A stretch of DNA of 56,564 nt from Candidatus Nitrotoga sp. M5 (GCF_927904885.1 NZ_CAKMNW010000079.1:1-56564); one strand, 5' to 3'. Shown: positions 16,703 through 26,638, counted from the stretch's first letter. Program-made: numbers and translations. Notes: a model not told the origin generated them from the letters alone.

Positions 16703-17221
16703 TTAAGAATTCCGGTCTTTGTTTTTAAGGGTAAGCACGACGTTTGCAAGATAGATACAAAAACCTGTCGCCATTATTATTCCAGAGCTGGCGACGATGG
16801 GACCATAATAGGCATGCACATCTGTCATAGCTTGAAGATTATTGTCCAGCAATAAATTTCCTTCCAGGATGCCAAATACCATTTGTGTAGTATAAAAATA
16901 ATACACCCCGATCGCTGTCCACCAAAACGAATGGTTTACCAGGCGCAAAGAGTAAATCGCCTTTCCACTAACAATGGGTAGCAAATAATACATAGTTCCC
17001 ATTGCAAATATCACTAGTCCTCCGATTAAGTTTATGTGTGCATGTGCTAAGGGATCTATCATGTGCCCAGGGCCACCGTAAGGGCTGCCGATTGAATCCA
17101 GCCAAGCTCGTATGGATGGTATAACTTGAGACATGCCGTGCATCGCACCGACAAAAAATGAAATGGTGGAAATTAAAAAAAACTTAATTAAATGTGGAAA
17201 TTCAGAGTTATTTAAACGCAT
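16703..17221 (-). CDS. stand-alone four-helix heme-copper oxidase subunit I repeat
   Basis: A 172-residue membrane protein with four helices (about 12-34, 58-82, 97-118, 135-165). Its AHAHINLIGG (59-68), KAIYSLRLVNHSFW and VHAYYG segments align without gaps to the last four helices of the CcoN-like protein at 4607. That includes both His of the HAH motif (H60, H62 versus H344, H346) and the 27-residue distance from the second His to the YS motif. The CuB ligands and the catalytic Tyr of the full enzyme are absent. It might bind heme b as a homo-oligomer or with partners. It converges with the lipoprotein gene and is not a fragment with visible decay. Confidence 0.65.
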   Translation of the reverse strand: MRLNNSEFPHLIKFFLISTISFFVGAMHGMSQVIPSIRAWLDSIGSPYGGPGHMIDPLAHAHINLIGGLVIFAMGTMYYLLPIVSGKAIYSLRLVNHSFWWTAIGVYYFYTTQMVFGILEGNLLLDNNLQAMTDVHAYYGPIVASSGIIMATGFCIYLANVVLTLKNKDRNS

Positions 17222-17250
17222 GAGTAGTATGGTGTATGATGCTTCAATAA

Positions 17251-17283
17251 CGAAAGCACGGCCGTAATACGACCGTGCTTTCG
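17251..17283 (-). terminator. hairpin between small membrane gene and HCO-repeat gene
   Basis: Perfect 11-bp inverted repeat CGAAAGCACGG (17251-17261) and CCGTGCTTTCG (17273-17283) with an 11-nt loop. No U-run on either side. Because genes on both sides are on the minus strand, it may act as partial terminator or RNA-processing element between them. Confidence 0.55.
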
Positions 17284-17351
17284 CGGATAACTGGACAACG
17301 ATTTTTTATCGTTTTGAGCGTTGCAAATTTTTAACAGAAGCTGCGTAATAT

Positions 17352-17459
17352 TTACTTCTTTTTGTCGCCCTCTATCATTCGTGCAATGCCCATTCCAGCC
17401 AAGGTTGTGGCGATAATAATGCCAGCGCCGAAGATAATTATGGGAACAAATACTTCCAT
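17352..17459 (-). CDS. 35-residue single-helix membrane peptide
   Basis: A small gene starting with ATG at 17459 behind AAAGGAG. The product starts MEVFVP, has one helix rich in Ile, Gly and Ala (about 4-26), and ends in EGDKKK. Its length, clean start and position upstream of the stand-alone oxidase repeat suggest a real small subunit. No family is recognised. A candidate promoter lies about 50 bp upstream. Confidence 0.6.
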   Translation of the reverse strand: MEVFVPIIIFGAGIIIATTLAGMGIARMIEGDKKK

Positions 17460-17510
17460 GGTAATACTCCTTTAACGTTATTTAGAATAAACATTATTAC
17501 TCTCACGATG

Positions 17511-17539
17511 AGTGTATCTAAAAGGTATTCGTTGCGCAA
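17511..17539 (-). promoter_or_regulatory. candidate promoter for the 35-residue peptide gene
   Basis: On the minus strand, TTGCGC (17539-17534) and TACACT (17516-17511) are 17 bp apart. The site lies upstream of the small membrane gene and next to a large palindrome. The hexamers are imperfect. Confidence 0.35.
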
Positions 17540-17545
17540 GGTATT

Positions 17546-17580
17546 TGTCTAAGTAAGGCATTGCGTGCCTAACTTAGACA
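17546..17580. repeat. 15-bp inverted repeat, putative operator
   Basis: TGTCTAAGTAAGGCA (17546-17560) and TGCCTAACTTAGACA (17566-17580) form an inverted repeat with a single mismatch and a 5-nt centre. It lies between divergent genes and overlaps the -35 and spacer of the plus-strand promoter candidate, which fits a binding site for a dimeric regulator. It could instead act as an RNA hairpin. Confidence 0.6.
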
Positions 17581-17589
17581 CAATATAAT
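17561..17589 (+). promoter_or_regulatory. candidate promoter for the gene at 17733
   Basis: TTGCGT at 17561-17566 and a perfect TATAAT at 17584-17589 with 17-bp spacing. The inverted repeat covers the -35 element and most of the spacer, so repression at this site is possible. Confidence 0.45.
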
Positions 17590-17732
17590 ATTAATGAGGG
17601 CTACATTAACGATTCAATTCTGGCCGGAATATGTCCGTCATCAAAATGATACCACTTCTAGGTTAAGTTCTTGGTGAGGTGTTGTCCCGCTAAATATCAG
17701 ATTTTAAACTAATACTCCTATCGTAGAAAAAC

Positions 17733-18134
17733 ATGTCAAACGAAAAAACATTAAGACCAATAGCTTCAGTCCGTACATACCCTACCGATGTAGATAACGT
17801 AATTTGTCTTGCTTTGACTGATACTAATGGCTCTGAAACAGAGTTTATTATTAATCCAGAAGGATTGAATGCTCTTATATATCCGGTTCTTGGACTTGCA
17901 TCAAAATGGTCAAAAGAATCGGGTTTAAAAGTGGAATCTTGGTCTGGTCCTAAAAATGCGCTCCCGGCACAGCATATTGAATTAGCCATGGGTCGAACCC
18001 CTACTGAATGTGCAGTACGGGTTTTTATGGGTGACGTTGAACTAACATTTATCATTCCTTTAGACGACGTGCTTAAGGCTGCTACGAAGTTAGTGCAACA
18101 CCTTGACAAAGATTCTGGAAATTCAATACATTGA
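17733..18134 (+). CDS. hypothetical soluble protein
   Basis: A 133-residue protein without signal peptide or membrane helix. The central part looks like mixed alpha/beta (FIINPEGLNALIYPVLGLASKW) and the last 35 residues contain an extended strand followed by a helix. No family recognised. It is divergent from the small oxidase-related genes and has its own promoter candidate overlapped by a palindrome, so regulation by a dimeric factor is possible. Confidence 0.6.
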   Translation: MSNEKTLRPIASVRTYPTDVDNVICLALTDTNGSETEFIINPEGLNALIYPVLGLASKWSKESGLKVESWSGPKNALPAQHIELAMGRTPTECAVRVFMGDVELTFIIPLDDVLKAATKLVQHLDKDSGNSIH

Positions 18135-18489
18135 GCTTTGTAAAGCCTGATCTGCCGAGTTGAGCGTCGGTTAGATTTTATTTATTCAGCCTCTTATCTG
18201 AAGCAATTATTACTCTGATACGATATGAGAAAGTAAAGTAGCTTTGATATAGTGTAATACTAACGTGTTTGGCGCTTTGGGCCATCACCTGAATCGTTCG
18301 CTTGGCAGCAGAAATGATTCAGGCGATAGTGTTCAATTTCTGTGGGATACTTGCTCAAATTTGAGTTGTTTTATTTTTGCAGGTGTTGTGTTTGACAGGC
18401 TGAAACTTTGCAATATACCCATTAAAAATAAATATGCCACTTAACTCGTTGTTCAGCGGAAGCTAATAATAAATTGCATTAGACCTGTT
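18135..18489. other. intergenic region with an imperfect inverted repeat
   Basis: No gene seen. Positions 18284-18298 and 18313-18327 form a 15-bp inverted repeat with two mismatches around a 14-nt loop. It lacks a U-run. It may be an operator, a small RNA hairpin or chance. Confidence 0.4.
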
Positions 18490-18681
18490 TTAAACAAAAA
18501 TTCCCCAGCCTATCAAAGCGTAACGCTCCAGTAAAATCAGCACGACAAATACTAACAGCATAAACATCATGAAACGCACTATCTGCCAAGCTAGATTCAG
18601 ATAGCGGCGATTACGTGTAACAAAATACGCTCCGCCTGAAAAAAGAATGAAAAGAGCGGCCAAGATGAGCAGCAGACGCAT
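18490..18681 (-). CDS. small two-helix membrane protein
   Basis: A protein of about 63 residues if started at the MRLLL Met (18681); an ATG at 18690 would add three residues. Two hydrophobic helices lie at about 2-20 and 36-57, with a TRNRRYLNLAWQ connector. It lies about 100 bp beyond the end of lpxC on the same strand, so it may be at the tail of the dcw transcript. I recognise no family. Confidence 0.5.
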   Translation of the reverse strand: MRLLLILAALFILFSGGAYFVTRNRRYLNLAWQIVRFMMFMLLVFVVLILLERYALIGWGIFV

Positions 18682-18786
18682 TATGAGCAAAGTATGTATC
18701 CTTACAGTTGTGTAGCTGTATTTAACTTCTCCTAATTCTCATCCACTCGGCGCAGACTTGATTTGGGAGTTGTTGCCTGATGAAGA

Positions 18787-19698
18787 TCAGGTGGTCTGCA
18801 ATTGTAAGCGCAAGAATGCTGGTGCTCCCTCATTCTTTTTGAATGTCACAAATTCCCAAGCTTGTTCATCAGCCAGCAAGGCGCGTAGTAGGGCATTGTT
18901 CAGAGCATGGCCCGATTTATAACCAGAGAAAGCACCGATCAAGGGGTGTCCAAGCAAATACAGGTCGCCAATTGCATCTAGTACTTTGTGCTTGACAAAC
19001 TCGTCCTCATATCTTAGTCCGTCTGGGTTGATGACTCGGTACTCATCCATCACGATGGCGTTATCCAAGTTGCCACCCAGCGCCAATCCCTGCGCTCGCA
19101 TGTTTTCAACGTCGTGCATGAATCCGAAGGTGCGGGCACGGCTTACTTCCTTGATGTAAGAATGTTCGCCCAGATCTATCGTTACATGCTGTTTTGTTGA
19201 AGCAAACACTGGATGTGAAAAGCTAATAGTAAAGTTAAGTTTATAACCGTTAAATGGCTCGAAGCGCACCCACTTATCATCATCCTTTACCTCTATAATT
19301 TTTTTTATGCGGATGAATTTCTTTGCCGTAGACTGTTCGATGATGCCTGCAGATTGTAAAAGGAAAATAAATGTTCCAGCACTTCCATCCATAATAGGCA
19401 CTTCAGCGCTATTCAGGTCAACAAAAGCATTGTCCACGCCAAGTCCGGCAAAGGCTGACATTAGGTGCTCTATAGTGGCTACACGCGTACCGTTTACTTC
19501 CAGGCAGGTAGATAAGCGTGTGTCGTGCACTACATGTGCTTCAGCACGAATCGCCACCATCGGCACTGCATCTACCCGTCGGAATACTATGCCACTGTTT
19601 GCTGGTGCAGGAGACAAGGTAAGATTAACCCGCTCACCAGTATGCAGGCCTACTCCAGTAGCATGCACCGATTTTTTTAATGTGCGTTGATTAACCAT
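18787..19698 (-). CDS. lpxC: UDP-3-O-acyl-N-acetylglucosamine deacetylase
   Basis: LpxC, the committed zinc-dependent step of lipid A synthesis in the cytoplasm. 303 residues, the usual length. It opens with [18 protein letters not shown]. It also contains [18 protein letters not shown] (zinc His near residue 78), [27 protein letters not shown] (second zinc His and Asp) and the late SGHALNN His. It lies 243 bp downstream of ftsZ on the same strand, its usual place at the end of the dcw cluster, separated by two hairpins. Confidence 0.97.
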   Translation of the reverse strand: MVNQRTLKKSVHATGVGLHTGERVNLTLSPAPANSGIVFRRVDAVPMVAIRAEAHVVHDTRLSTCLEVNGTRVATIEHLMSAFAGLGVDNAFVDLNSAEVPIMDGSAGTFIFLLQSAGIIEQSTAKKFIRIKKIIEVKDDDKWVRFEPFNGYKLNFTISFSHPVFASTKQHVTIDLGEHSYIKEVSRARTFGFMHDVENMRAQGLALGGNLDNAIVMDEYRVINPDGLRYEDEFVKHKVLDAIGDLYLLGHPLIGAFSGYKSGHALNNALLRALLADEQAWEFVTFKKNEGAPAFLRLQLQTT

Positions 19699-19860
19699 GC
19701 TGTTTTAAAACATTTATAAGTTTTTTTAAATATTAACATAGTTCATTCTGGCCCCAGTTTATGTCAGTACTATACAGAAGAGCTGTTAAACAATTTGCTT
19801 GCATATTGTGGCGTGTTAATTCCATATCTAATATGAATCATATACTCATGAAAATTACCT

Positions 19861-19913
19861 AAGGTGAAGCACCTTTCATTGAATCAAATCTCCTTTCAGA
19901 AAGGTCTGAAAGG
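19861..19913 (-). terminator. paired hairpins between ftsZ and lpxC
   Basis: Two perfect inverted repeats downstream of the ftsZ stop: CCTTTCAGA (19892-19900) with TCTGAAAGG (19905-19913), and AAGGTG (19861-19866) with CACCTT (19870-19875). Neither is followed by a strong U-run, so partial termination or mRNA end protection is more likely than a complete stop. Confidence 0.5.
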
Positions 19914-19941
19914 TTGGAATGAGCGGTCTCTCAGATCGGTA

Positions 19942-21099
19942 TTAATCTGCTTGCTTGCGCAGAAAGGACGGAATGTCCAGTGTGTCTATACCGGACTGCT
20001 TCATTGCTTCGACTGCTTCACGGTTACGGCCGTTACGAATCACAGCAGGCATTTCAAGCTCTTTATAATTGTTCGCGAAAATTGGTTCGTTATGTGTTCC
20101 TGTACGTTGCCCATACACAAGCTCAGGTTTAATTTGCTTGCGTTCCAGTGGAGAACCCAAGCCAGTTGCCACAATGGTCACTCGCAGTTCGTCACCCATA
20201 CTTTCATCAAATACAGAGCCAACTATTACGGTTGCTTCTTCAATGGCAAATTGCACACTGTTGGTAATTTCTCTGAATTCTTTCAGGGTAAGTTTGCTAC
20301 TGGAACTAATATTTATCAGCACTCCGCGCGCGCCTGCTAAATTTACGTCTTCTAGCAAAGGGCTGGACATGGCGCGTTCTGCTGCAAGTTTAGCGCGATC
20401 AGATCCAGAAGCGGTAGCCGATCCCATCATAGCCATGCCGTTTTCAGACATAAGGGTGCGCACATCTGCAAAATCCACATTCATCAGGCCGGGTACATTA
20501 ATTACCTCCGCAATTCCCGCCACCGCGCCCTGCAATACACTATTAGAAGCGCTGAACGCATCCAGCAGGCTAGTGTCTTCGCCCAGTACGCTCATCAGCT
20601 TTTCATTTGGCACAATGATGAGTGAATCCACAGATTCGCACAGAGCTTCGATACCAGCGTGAGCCAAACGCATGCGCTTGCCTTCGTGCAGAAATGGTTT
20701 GGTTACCACGGCCACGGTAAGGATGTCCATTTCCTTGGCTACTTGGGCCACGATAGGTGCCGCGCCCGTGCCGGTGCCACCACCCATTCCCGCAGTGATA
20801 AATATCATATTGGCTCCTCGGATCAAGTCTGCTATTTGCTCGCGATCTTCCTCAGCAGATGCTCGTCCAATATCCGGAATTGCGCCCGCACCTAACCCCT
20901 TGGTAATAGTGGAACCTATCTGTAATTTAGTGTGAGATTTGTTGCGATTGAGTGCTTGGGCATCGGTATTAATGACAATGAACTCTACACCCTGAACGCC
21001 TTTCTCAATCATATGATCCACTGCATTTCCGCCGCAGCCGCCCACGCCTATAACTTTAATTACTGCGTCCTGAAGTTGTACATTTTCGATTTCAAACAT
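19942..21099 (-). CDS. ftsZ: cell division protein FtsZ
   Basis: The tubulin-like GTPase that forms the division ring. 385 residues. GTP-binding features are plain: GVGGCGGNAVDHM near the N-terminus, the tubulin signature GGGTGTG at 106-112, and the NVDFADVRTLMSENGMAMMG region. A variable linker leads to the conserved C-terminal DIPSFLRKQAD peptide, which binds FtsA and other partners. It follows ftsA on the same strand after about 80 bp. Confidence 0.98.
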   Translation of the reverse strand: MFEIENVQLQDAVIKVIGVGGCGGNAVDHMIEKGVQGVEFIVINTDAQALNRNKSHTKLQIGSTITKGLGAGAIPDIGRASAEEDREQIADLIRGANMIFITAGMGGGTGTGAAPIVAQVAKEMDILTVAVVTKPFLHEGKRMRLAHAGIEALCESVDSLIIVPNEKLMSVLGEDTSLLDAFSASNSVLQGAVAGIAEVINVPGLMNVDFADVRTLMSENGMAMMGSATASGSDRAKLAAERAMSSPLLEDVNLAGARGVLINISSSSKLTLKEFREITNSVQFAIEEATVIVGSVFDESMGDELRVTIVATGLGSPLERKQIKPELVYGQRTGTHNEPIFANNYKELEMPAVIRNGRNREAVEAMKQSGIDTLDIPSFLRKQAD

Positions 21100-21178
21100 T
21101 ATTTTCCCCTTGATATTTACAATATAAACTCAAACACTGAATAATCCACTTGGCCTGGTTCAGCCAGAAATTATTCCC

Positions 21179-22414
21179 CTAAAAATTTCTTTTGAACCAT
21201 GCTTTCATACTGCTCAACACATCGTTAAAAGAATTCGAATGCTGACGCGTAGCCTGATTGTGCTGGTACTGCTCCAATCCATAGAGAAGCAAGCCAACAC
21301 CGGTGGAGTAACGAGGTGTTTTTACTACATCAGCTAGCCCCCCTATATAACGTGGCAGACCTAAACGCACCGGCATATGGAATATTTCCTCCCCCAGTTC
21401 TACCATGCCCTGCATAGAGCTGCTGCCTCCCGTGATAACGATGCCTGAGGACAGCAAATTTTCGAATCCACTACGGCGCAACTCAGCCTGAACCAGCAAA
21501 TACAGTTCCTCTACGCGTGGCTCAATGACTTCTGCCAAAGTTTGCCGCGACAACATACGGACATCACGCTCACCGACTCCAGGGACACCGATCGGCCCAT
21601 CACCAGCGAGCTGACGCAGAGCGCAGCCATATTTAATCTTGATGTCTTCCGCATCCGATGTCGGGGTGCGCAAAGCCATTGCGACATCATTTGTAATCTG
21701 GTCGCCTGCAATTGGAATTACGGCGGTATGACGAATTGCACCACCAGTAAAAATCGCCACATCAGTTGTACCTCCGCCGATGTCCACTAAGCACACGCCC
21801 AAATCTCTCTCATCGTCCGACAATACTGCCTTACTTGATGCCAAGGGTTGCAGAATCATTTCCCGCACCTCAAGTCCGCAACGGTGCACGCATTTCATGA
21901 TGTTCTGTACCGCTGCTACTGCGCCAGTAACGATATGCACCTCGACCTCAAGGCGCATACCACTCATACCTAGCGGTTTCTTGATGTCCCGCTGTCCATC
22001 GATGCTGAATTCCTGTTCCAAAATATGCAATATCTGCTGGTCACTAGGCATGCTTAATGAGCTGGCAGTTTCAACTGCTCGGTCAATATCAGCCTGCGCA
22101 ACTTCTCGATCTTTAATTTTGACCATGCCATTGGCATTGGCACTTTTAATATGGCTGCCCGCGATGCCGGTGTAAATCTCACGAATTTTGCAATCGGCCA
22201 TTAATTCGGCATCACCAAGTGCACGCTGAATGGCTACCACGGTTGCATCAATATTGACCACCATGCCTTTCTTCATGCCGGAGGATTCGTACATTCCAAC
22301 GCCGATTACTTCCATAGTTCCTTCGGACTTGACCTTAGCGACGATCGTCACAATTTTGGAAGTGCCGACGTCCAACCCTACGATTAAATTCTTGTTTTCC
22401 CTGCTATTACTCAT
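21179..22414 (-). CDS. ftsA: cell division protein FtsA
   Basis: Actin-like ATPase that tethers FtsZ to the membrane. 411 residues from ATG 22414, which follows GGAGA; the longer frame upstream lacks a suitable start context. Visible features are LIVGLDVGTSKIV (phosphate 1), CLVDIGGGTTDVAIF (phosphate 2), ITGGSSSMQGM (adenosine motif), and a C-terminal amphipathic helix (MKAWFKRNF) for membrane binding. It lies between ftsQ and ftsZ. Confidence 0.97.
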   Translation of the reverse strand: MSNSRENKNLIVGLDVGTSKIVTIVAKVKSEGTMEVIGVGMYESSGMKKGMVVNIDATVVAIQRALGDAELMADCKIREIYTGIAGSHIKSANANGMVKIKDREVAQADIDRAVETASSLSMPSDQQILHILEQEFSIDGQRDIKKPLGMSGMRLEVEVHIVTGAVAAVQNIMKCVHRCGLEVREMILQPLASSKAVLSDDERDLGVCLVDIGGGTTDVAIFTGGAIRHTAVIPIAGDQITNDVAMALRTPTSDAEDIKIKYGCALRQLAGDGPIGVPGVGERDVRMLSRQTLAEVIEPRVEELYLLVQAELRRSGFENLLSSGIVITGGSSSMQGMVELGEEIFHMPVRLGLPRYIGGLADVVKTPRYSTGVGLLLYGLEQYQHNQATRQHSNSFNDVLSSMKAWFKRNF

Positions 22415-22509
22415 TGCATTTCTCCACTGCCAAAACTTTTTTTTAGTTGTATGGACGATGCAGGTACTAGATACGCGTCCCATCTTGAGATAAACCCTCT
22501 ATGAGATTT

Positions 22510-23310
22510 TTAGCTTCGCCCTATATTTCGTTTTTTCCCGGTCATGCTCAGATCGTTTGTTGTATCTGATAGGTAAGCTGCGAATCCATTGCTATAGCGT
22601 AAATCCACATACGCTACTCTGTGTTGTTGTCCATTTTCATGCGGAGCTTTCCCCGCATGAAAAAATTCGTCATTTTGTTTCATGGTCATCAGGCTGTATG
22701 GGTACACTGCCACAAAGCGTGCCAGACGCTGCTTTGACTGCTCACGACCTAATTTCAGCAACGTGCCGTTGTTCAGGCGCAACTGCCAGGAACGGCGCGG
22801 AGACAAACTGATTTCTGCAATTCCCTGCTTAAGCGGTGCAAGCTGCTTAGTCAATTCGGCATACATCTGGGTAATTTCGGCTGCACTATCGGGTTGCCCG
22901 ATGAAATTGGGCAATTGCTGGCTTGTTTCTGCCCAGAACACTGCACCGTGGGTGTTCACTAATCCGGCGTCGTTCCAATTTGCCAGCGCTACATGCTCTT
23001 CCAGAGTTATCTCCAGTCGCCAGGGAAAATGTCGCCGCATGCTTACTTTGCGTACCCAGGGGATGCTCTCTAAAGCCTGCCGTGTGCTTTCCAGATCGAT
23101 AGTGAAAAAATTACCGTTCAATTCATTACGTGCGATTGCTTCAATTTGAGCAGGGAGCACTTGGTGGGGCGCAGTGCTAATAGATACAACGCGTAACGCA
23201 AATACTGGCAAGTGCAACGTATAGTGCAACGCGCCATATAAAACCAGTACGAAACAAATGCCGAACAGCGTGCTGGAAATCATGTGCAGCAACTCCGGCT
23301 TATTCCACAT
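22510..23310 (-). CDS. ftsQ: cell division protein FtsQ
   Basis: A bitopic divisome protein of 266 residues. One N-terminal helix (about 10-32) is followed by a POTRA domain with [23 protein letters not shown], and a FtsQ-type beta domain containing [12 protein letters not shown] and [13 protein letters not shown]. It links FtsB/FtsL to the rest of the divisome. It overlaps ddl by 11 bases and precedes ftsA. Confidence 0.93.
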   Translation of the reverse strand: MWNKPELLHMISSTLFGICFVLVLYGALHYTLHLPVFALRVVSISTAPHQVLPAQIEAIARNELNGNFFTIDLESTRQALESIPWVRKVSMRRHFPWRLEITLEEHVALANWNDAGLVNTHGAVFWAETSQQLPNFIGQPDSAAEITQMYAELTKQLAPLKQGIAEISLSPRRSWQLRLNNGTLLKLGREQSKQRLARFVAVYPYSLMTMKQNDEFFHAGKAPHENGQQHRVAYVDLRYSNGFAAYLSDTTNDLSMTGKKRNIGRS

Positions 23311-24247
23311 GGGATAACTCCAATATGGTTAATACCAGTTGTTCGAAACTCATTCCTGCCTGAAGTGCTGCCATTGGTACCAAGCTATGGTCGGTCATGC
23401 CAGGTACGGTATTGATTTCTAGCAAATAAGGCTTTTCAGCTGCACTCATCAAGAAATCTACGCGTCCCCAGCCGGTGCCACCTATCAATTCAAAGCCTTG
23501 TATTGCCAGACGTTGCATCTCGGATTCTTGTTCTTGCGACAAGCCAGCGGGGCATAGATAACGTGTGTCGTCGCGCAAATATTTTGCCTCGTAGTCGTAA
23601 AATTCATTAGCGGGTTCTATCTTGATTACTGGCAGTGCCTGTCTGCCAAGGATGGTGACGGTGTATTCGCCCCCGCTGATAAACGTCTCCGCCATTACCA
23701 GTTTGTCGTGCTTTGCTGCTTCTACATATGCAGCTTGCAGTTCACTGACCTTTTTAACTTTACTGATACCCACACTAGAGCCTTCATTTGCTGGCTTGAT
23801 GAAAAGTGGTAACCCGAGTCGATTTGCTATCGCAACCAAATCGCTGGATGCATCGAGCATTTCGTAAGCTGGAATAGGCAGCCCCGCAGCCTGCCACACC
23901 AATTTGCTGCGCCACTTATCCATGGCTAACGCCGAAGCTAATACGCCGCTACCGGTATATGGGATATTCATCAATTCAAGAGCACCTTGTACCGTGCCGT
24001 CTTCGCCCAAACGTCCGTGCAATGCAATGAATACGCGTTGAAAACCGTACTCAAGCAGCTTATGCAAATCTTGTTCGGCAGGATCAAATGGCTGGGCATT
24101 AACGCCACTTTTAAGTAGTGCTGTCAGTACGGCTGAACCGCTCTTGAGCGAGATTTCTCGCTCGTCGGAACACCCGCCATACAGTACTGCAACTTTTCCA
24201 TGTTGTGCAGGGGGCCGGGAGTGTGGAAATATATATTGCTTATTCAT
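23300..24247 (-). CDS. ddl: D-alanine--D-alanine ligase
   Basis: ATP-grasp enzyme that joins two D-Ala in the cytoplasm for the peptidoglycan stem peptide. 315 residues, DdlB type. [20 protein letters not shown] starts the N-terminal domain. [43 protein letters not shown] and [18 protein letters not shown] carry substrate, ATP and Mg contacts. It overlaps murB by eight bases, consistent with a coupled operon. Confidence 0.96.
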   Translation of the reverse strand: MNKQYIFPHSRPPAQHGKVAVLYGGCSDEREISLKSGSAVLTALLKSGVNAQPFDPAEQDLHKLLEYGFQRVFIALHGRLGEDGTVQGALELMNIPYTGSGVLASALAMDKWRSKLVWQAAGLPIPAYEMLDASSDLVAIANRLGLPLFIKPANEGSSVGISKVKKVSELQAAYVEAAKHDKLVMAETFISGGEYTVTILGRQALPVIKIEPANEFYDYEAKYLRDDTRYLCPAGLSQEQESEMQRLAIQGFELIGGTGWGRVDFLMSAAEKPYLLEINTVPGMTDHSLVPMAALQAGMSFEQLVLTILELSHVE

Positions 24248-25223
24248 GATTGCTTGCGTACTCGCCTATAATGCGCACTTCCGGATGCAGGTAAATACCT
24301 GTCTTGTGTTGCACGCTGGTTTGCACCTCGTTAATCAGATTTTCAATGTCTGCCGCTGTGGCACTACCCACATTCACGATAAAGTTGGCATGCTGTTCAG
24401 AGACGCGCGCGCCGCCAATTTGCAAGTTTTTTAACCCGCACTGCTCGATCAGACGTGCCGCATAACCATTAGGTGGATTACGGAACACTGAACCGGCATT
24501 CGGCAGGTTCAAGGGCTGAGAGGTAATGCGTTTGGATAGAAGCGATTTAATCTCGCGGCGAGCGAAGTCGCCATCACCAGAGGGCATGTGCAGTCTCGCG
24601 CCGACAAAAAACTCCTCTTGGTGAATAAGTAATGAAATAGAGTTGCAGGCGTCGTTGTTTTCTAAGAATTTACTCTGCTTTTTCAACGCAACATGCCGAT
24701 AACCAATTTCATAATCATTCGGCTCACGTTCCAATAGTTTTCCGTTATGCATTAACGTCTGCACATTTTTTACCAGCCCCCAAGTTTCACTACCGTAACA
24801 GCCAGCGTTCATTGCCAACATTCCACCCAACGTGCCGGGAATTCCGGCAAAAAATTCCGCTCCAATCAGGTTATGCTTAGCAGCGAAGCGGGCCAGCTTG
24901 GCACCAGATATTCCAGCCTGTGCATAGAGCGATCCATCCGCTTCGATATGCATTTCGGTAAGTGCTGCATGTAATAGCAGTACCGTGCCGTGAAAACCGC
25001 CATCACGCACCAATAGATTGCTGCCCAATCCCACCGCGATTACTAACTCATCTGCTGGCAAGGTATGCAGGAAAACCATTAAGTCAGCCAAGTCAGCGGG
25101 TTGATAGACTTTCTCAGCATAGCCACCAGCACGCCAACTGGTGTGGCGGTTCATGGCTACGTTGCGGCGTAGCGTTCCGCGCAGCTCTTCTGAAATAAAC
25201 TGTGTTGGTTCGATCATATTCAT
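24240..25223 (-). CDS. murB: UDP-N-acetylenolpyruvoylglucosamine reductase
   Basis: FAD-dependent reductase making UDP-MurNAc. 327 residues. FAD-binding part includes NTSW-like [14 protein letters not shown] and [36 protein letters not shown] is the family hallmark. The catalytic Ser lies in AGSVFRNP and the late Glu in HPEVRIIGE. Start codon overlaps the murC stop (ATGA). Confidence 0.96.
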   Translation of the reverse strand: MNMIEPTQFISEELRGTLRRNVAMNRHTSWRAGGYAEKVYQPADLADLMVFLHTLPADELVIAVGLGSNLLVRDGGFHGTVLLLHAALTEMHIEADGSLYAQAGISGAKLARFAAKHNLIGAEFFAGIPGTLGGMLAMNAGCYGSETWGLVKNVQTLMHNGKLLEREPNDYEIGYRHVALKKQSKFLENNDACNSISLLIHQEEFFVGARLHMPSGDGDFARREIKSLLSKRITSQPLNLPNAGSVFRNPPNGYAARLIEQCGLKNLQIGGARVSEQHANFIVNVGSATAADIENLINEVQTSVQHKTGIYLHPEVRIIGEYASNHE

Positions 25224-26638
25224 TTAGTAGGTGCGCCAATATTTGTGGCTATATTTTTTAGCACGCTCGCTACACCACCAATAGAGCCTGCTCCCATAGT
25301 TACGACCACATCACCGGTCTGTGCCATGTTCAGAATGGCCTGTGGCATATCTAGAATATGTTCCACAAACAAAACCTCATTTTGTCCGGCTATACGTAAC
25401 GCGTGTGCCATTGCTCGTCCGTCTGCGGCAACGATGGGTGACTCGCCAGCGGCATATACTTCAGCTAGAAGTAATACATCCGCCCCGCTTAATACCTTGA
25501 CGAAATCTTCGAATAAATTACGTGTACGGGTGTAGCGATGGGGCTGAAACGCCAACAATAAACGTCGCCCTGGAAATGCCCCACGCACGGCATTTACTGT
25601 CGCCTGTATTTCGATCGGGTGATGGCCGTAATCATCGATCAGAGTGAAGGTGCCACTACCCACTAGTGGAATCTCACCATACCGCTGAAAACGCCGACTA
25701 ACACCCTCGAATTCACCTAGTGCGCTAATGATGGCGTCATCTGCTACACCGACTTCAAGGCCTACGGCGATTGCTGCCAGTGCATTCAGTACGTTATGCT
25801 GTCCAGGCAGATTGAGTATTATTTCCAGATCGCGTGGCTGTCCGTTTTGTCGGCATAACGCAGTGAAGCGCATTTTTCCATCTTGGTGACGAACATTCAC
25901 CGCACGTATTTGTGCATCTTCAGTAAAGCCGTAAGTAGTAACTTGCTTGCTAATATTGGGCAGAATGTCGCGTATGTTGGCATCGTCCAAGCACAAAATG
26001 ACCATGCCATAGAAGGGCAAATGTTCGACGAAATCTACGAATGCCTGCTTCAGCTTCGAGAAATCATGCTCATATGTTTCCATGTGATCGGCGTCGATGT
26101 TGGTGATGACAGCCAAGATGGGTTGCAAGTACAAAAACGAAGCATCCGATTCATCAGCTTCCACTACGATAAACTCACCCGTTCCCAGTTTGGCGTGGGT
26201 GCCGCTACTGTTAAGTTTGCCGCCAATGACGAAGGTTGGATCAAAACCCCCTTTAGCTAACACGCTCGCGGTCAGGCTAGTGGTAGTGGTCTTTCCATGT
26301 GTGCCTGCCACCGCGATTCCTTGGCGTAAACGCATCAGTTCTGCCAACATCATTGCGCGCGGCACTATTGGAATATTGCGTGCGCGCGCGGCTATTATTT
26401 CCGGGTTGTCTGGATTCACTGCGGAAGACACTACCACTGCATTTGCGTTTGCCAAATGACTATCGGCATGTCCCAAATACACTGTCGCGCCGAGTTGTTT
26501 CATACGCTGTGTGATCGCATTGTCAGCTAGATCAGAACCACTCACTTGATAACCCAAGTTGAGTAATACTTCGGCTATTCCGCTCATGCCGGATCCACCT
26601 ATACCAACGAAATGGATGTGTTTAACTTTATGTTTCAT
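25220..26638 (-). CDS. murC: UDP-N-acetylmuramate--L-alanine ligase
   Basis: Mur ligase adding L-Ala to UDP-MurNAc. 472 residues from ATG 26638, which overlaps the murG stop; the longer frame adds eleven residues that run into mur[16 protein letters not shown] is the nucleotide-binding start, [11 protein letters not shown] the ATP P-loop, [11 protein letters not shown] the Mg region and [10 protein letters not shown] the typical MurC motif. Confidence 0.97.
   Translation of the reverse strand: MKHKVKHIHFVGIGGSGMSGIAEVLLNLGYQVSGSDLADNAITQRMKQLGATVYLGHADSHLANANAVVVSSAVNPDNPEIIAARARNIPIVPRAMMLAELMRLRQGIAVAGTHGKTTTTSLTASVLAKGGFDPTFVIGGKLNSSGTHAKLGTGEFIVVEADESDASFLYLQPILAVITNIDADHMETYEHDFSKLKQAFVDFVEHLPFYGMVILCLDDANIRDILPNISKQVTTYGFTEDAQIRAVNVRHQDGKMRFTALCRQNGQPRDLEIILNLPGQHNVLNALAAIAVGLEVGVADDAIISALGEFEGVSRRFQRYGEIPLVGSGTFTLIDDYGHHPIEIQATVNAVRGAFPGRRLLLAFQPHRYTRTRNLFEDFVKVLSGADVLLLAEVYAAGESPIVAADGRAMAHALRIAGQNEVLFVEHILDMPQAILNMAQTGDVVVTMGAGSIGGVASVLKNIATNIGAPTK

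Noticed and set aside
16703..17221. HCO-repeat protein as the N-terminal helices I-IV, or helices V-VIII, of subunit I
   Set aside because: Both alignments are possible because of internal pseudo-symmetry, but the HAH motif, the exact 27-residue spacing to YS, and the last helix fit helices IX-XII best.
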